The notes beneath the pieces are model-generated. The model was not told the DNA's origin. It did not search any database and saw only the letters and a program-made list of their open reading frames with translations. From Clostridia bacterium (GTDB taxonomy: Bacteria; Bacillota; UBA994; PWPR01), in contig PWPR01000094.1 of NCBI GenBank assembly GCA_003557085.1, positions 1-7,020 of the forward strand: a DNA stretch of 7,020 nt, in the 5' to 3' direction. Positions 5,329 through 7,020 of this stretch are shown one piece after another. How positions within the stretch are numbered: position 1 is the first letter of the stretch; each line of letters begins with the position of its first letter. Made by a program: the position numbers and the translations under genes.

Positions 5329-6357
5329 ATGCGTGTTCCAAAAGTTTTAATTGCTATTTTTATTGTATTAATATTAATTAATACAGCTGTGTTGTTTAGA
5401 TCATTAGATTTAGTAAGTCTACCAGGAGAGATAACTAGCTTAGAAATGGCTAGAGCTGGAACTAATGCTATGCTCTCATATTTAAGAAACTACGCTAATG
5501 ATTTAAATGTAGCGGAGTCAAACTTAGTTAAAGAAAGTATTGGGCTGTTTCAATATAAAATTGAAACAGCAAAAAGTGAAGAGGAAATTGCTCAAATTAT
5601 TATTACTGAAAGTAGGTCAGTTCAAGAAACTATCTTAAGAGAGCATGAGAGTTTCAGGAACCAACATATACTAAATATTATAAGTGCTGATCCTAATTTG
5701 CACTTAGCAGATGAGTCTGAAAGTATTGTAGTTTGGGGTGATTCTGAAAATGGCATACAAATTCGTGACGGTGGGAACTTGCTGGCTGAAGAAACCATAA
5801 ATAGAATTCAAAGTTCAGAAGTATTGCCAAATATTTTTAGTGAGGTAGCGATTACAATAGTAGATGGAGCACCACGAATCTTAACATATCGAAGATTATA
5901 TGATAGGCTAGATTCTCTAGAGAGAGAAGTTGTTAGATTACAACAGCAGCTAGTTGATAGAGAAATTAATGCAGGATATAGACCAATGGTTGGCGAAGGA
6001 ATTCGTATTAGTATTTTTGATGCAGATGGTGGTTATTTAGAAAATGAAATAGTGCATGATGTTGATGTTAGAGACATATTAAATGAGCTCTTTGCATCAG
6101 GAGCGATGGGAGCAAGTGTTGGTAATCAAAGAATAATAAATACTAGTTCAATTCGTTGCATAGGTCCTGTAATTTTGGTAAATTATGAACCTATAGCTGT
6201 AGACCCTGTTGTGATTGAGGTTGTAGGAGACCCTAGAAGACTGAGTTCAGGGATGGAGTTAATTAAGAATACACTTGAAGCAATTAAGGGTATTAGAATT
6301 GAAATAGAGCAAAAAGAAACATTAACATTACCAGCATATACTAGATCAATTTCATAA
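5329..6357 (+). CDS. Membrane-anchored DUF881 domain protein with a large unrecognised N-terminal region
   Basis: 342 residues with one N-terminal membrane segment (about 4-22; very short basic head MRVPK), so most of the protein is probably outside the cytoplasm. Residues 30-115 look mostly helical and rich in charged residues. Residues 115-185 are mixed, with a strand-like stretch near 131-147. A coiled coil (about 186-212, RLYDRLDSLEREVVRLQQQL) leads into a C-terminal DUF881 domain (about 217-337): GEGIRISIFDADG, IVHDVDVRDILNELFASGAMGA, NQRIINTSSIRCIGPVIL, IEVVGDPRRL, LTLPAY. DUF881 proteins (YlxW/YlxX type) are usually about 230-250 residues and often lie near cell-division genes. Here the protein is about 100 residues longer and sits between dgkA and cdd. 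ATG 5329 has AGAGAGG 7 nt upstream. Function unknown; an envelope or division role is only an inference from relatives. Confidence 0.82.
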   Translation: MRVPKVLIAIFIVLILINTAVLFRSLDLVSLPGEITSLEMARAGTNAMLSYLRNYANDLNVAESNLVKESIGLFQYKIETAKSEEEIAQIIITESRSVQETILREHESFRNQHILNIISADPNLHLADESESIVVWGDSENGIQIRDGGNLLAEETINRIQSSEVLPNIFSEVAITIVDGAPRILTYRRLYDRLDSLEREVVRLQQQLVDREINAGYRPMVGEGIRISIFDADGGYLENEIVHDVDVRDILNELFASGAMGASVGNQRIINTSSIRCIGPVILVNYEPIAVDPVVIEVVGDPRRLSSGMELIKNTLEAIKGIRIEIEQKETLTLPAYTRSIS

Positions 6358-6374
6358 AATGAAAGGAGCTTATA

Positions 6375-6785
6375 TTGAGTAAGTTGATTAATGATATAGA
6401 CAAGGAGCTATTTGAAAAAGCCAAGTTAGCTTTAGATAGAGCATATAGCCCTTATTCAAAATATAGTGTAGGAGCTGCTGTAAGAACAAGCACTGGAGAT
6501 GTTTTTACCGGATGCAATATAGAAAATGCGGCATACGGCTTAACAATATGTGCAGAAAGAGTGGCTCTATTTAAAGCTGTTAGTGAAGGAAAAAGAGATA
6601 TTGTGGAACTATATGTTATTATCAATGATGATATTTTGCCATCCCCATGTGGTTCTTGTAGACAAGTAATTTCAGAACTTGCACCAGATGCTAGAATTAC
6701 ACTAGTTACCGTAGATGGAAAACATAAAGAATATAGTGTCAAAGAGCTTTTACCTAATGCTTTTACACTAGATAAGGATGAATAA
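6375..6785 (+). CDS. cdd: Cytidine deaminase
   Basis: 136 residues, the size of the small homotetrameric cytidine deaminases. The enzyme deaminates cytidine and deoxycytidine to uridine and deoxyuridine in pyrimidine salvage. The zinc site is complete: Cys59-Ala-Glu61 (TICAERVA), with Glu61 as proton shuttle, and PCGSCRQ with Cys92 and Cys95. Substrate-binding NIEN (48-51) and the family's C-terminal LLPNAF (125-130) are also present. The start is TTG 6375, supported by AAAGGAG (6362-6368) with 6-nt spacing; no ATG fits the conserved N-terminus. It lies 17 nt after the DUF881 gene and 1 nt before era, its standard Firmicutes partner. Confidence 0.97.
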   Translation: MSKLINDIDKELFEKAKLALDRAYSPYSKYSVGAAVRTSTGDVFTGCNIENAAYGLTICAERVALFKAVSEGKRDIVELYVIINDDILPSPCGSCRQVISELAPDARITLVTVDGKHKEYSVKELLPNAFTLDKDE

Positions 6786-6786
6786 A

Positions 6787-7020
6787 ATGGGATATAAATC
6801 AGGATTTGTAACTGTTATCGGACGACCAAATGTAGGCAAATCAACTTTGCTTAATAAAATAGTAGGGTACAAGATTTTAATTGAATCAAATAAACCCCAA
6901 GCTACAAGGAACAGCATACAGTGTGTTTATTCTGAGGAGCGTGGCCAAATAGTTTTTCTAGATACTCCTGGGATTCATAAGCCACATCATCTCTTAGGAG
7001 AGTCTATAGTAGCTAGTGCA
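6787..7020 (+). CDS. era: GTPase Era, N-terminal part
   Basis: The first 78 residues are present; the gene runs off the right edge. Era is a GTPase that binds the 3' end of 16S rRNA through a C-terminal KH domain and helps 30S assembly. Visible are the G1 loop GRPNVGKST (12-20), the switch I region KPQATRNSI, and the G3 motif LDTPGIHKP. The first threonine of the usual QTTR switch I motif is alanine here. The G4 and G5 motifs and KH domain would be downstream and cannot be checked. ATG 6787 lies 1 nt after the cdd stop, with AAGGA (6774-6778) inside the end of cdd, so translation is likely coupled. Co-occurrence with ybeY and phoH fits a ribosome-maturation operon. Confidence 0.96.
   Translation, partial: MGYKSGFVTVIGRPNVGKSTLLNKIVGYKILIESNKPQATRNSIQCVYSEERGQIVFLDTPGIHKPHHLLGESIVASA

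Noticed and set aside
6452..6742. Reverse-strand open frame of 96 codons opposite cdd
   Set aside because: It mirrors the conserved zinc-site region of cytidine deaminase, has no family features and would conflict with the cdd-era operon.

Overview
This is an AT-rich window (roughly one third G+C by eye) from a low-GC Gram-positive bacterium, most likely a member of the Clostridia or a relative. The evidence is the gene order mtaB, hinT, rpsU, phoH, pgpH, ybeY, dgkA, cdd, era, all on the + strand, which is the classic Firmicutes core neighbourhood. Strong Shine-Dalgarno (SD) sites, TTG starts, AGA/ATA-rich codon use and sigma-A-type promoters agree with this. I cannot name the genus. I see no mobile element, CRISPR array, tRNA or rRNA.

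Layout. Positions 1-429 hold the 3' end of mtaB, a tRNA methylthiotransferase. Next come hinT (468-809) and rpsU (895-1080). rpsU has a perfect-consensus promoter (TTGACA, 17 nt, TATAAT) and a strong intrinsic terminator (1089-1122). A gap of about 320 nt without a convincing gene follows. It contains a candidate promoter, hairpins, a 17-bp imperfect direct repeat and an inverted repeat over the annotated phoH start codon. The yqeY, yqfC and yqfD genes often found between rpsU and phoH are missing here. From 1403 to the right edge there is one tightly packed operon: phoH, pgpH, ybeY, dgkA, a membrane-anchored DUF881 protein, cdd and era (cut by the window edge). Gaps are 1-20 nt, and pgpH overlaps ybeY.

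Function. The operon combines RNA and ribosome maturation (PhoH-type ATPase, YbeY, Era), nucleotide second-messenger turnover (PgpH, which degrades cyclic di-AMP), envelope lipid recycling (DgkA-type undecaprenol kinase) and pyrimidine salvage (Cdd). The least ordinary member is the 342-residue protein at 5329-6357. Its C-terminal third is a DUF881 domain, a family better known from the cell-division region. Between its membrane anchor and coiled coil lies about 150 residues that I do not recognise.

Most of the window is conserved housekeeping DNA. The points worth a second look are the rpsU-phoH gap with its possible start-codon hairpin, and the enlarged DUF881 protein.
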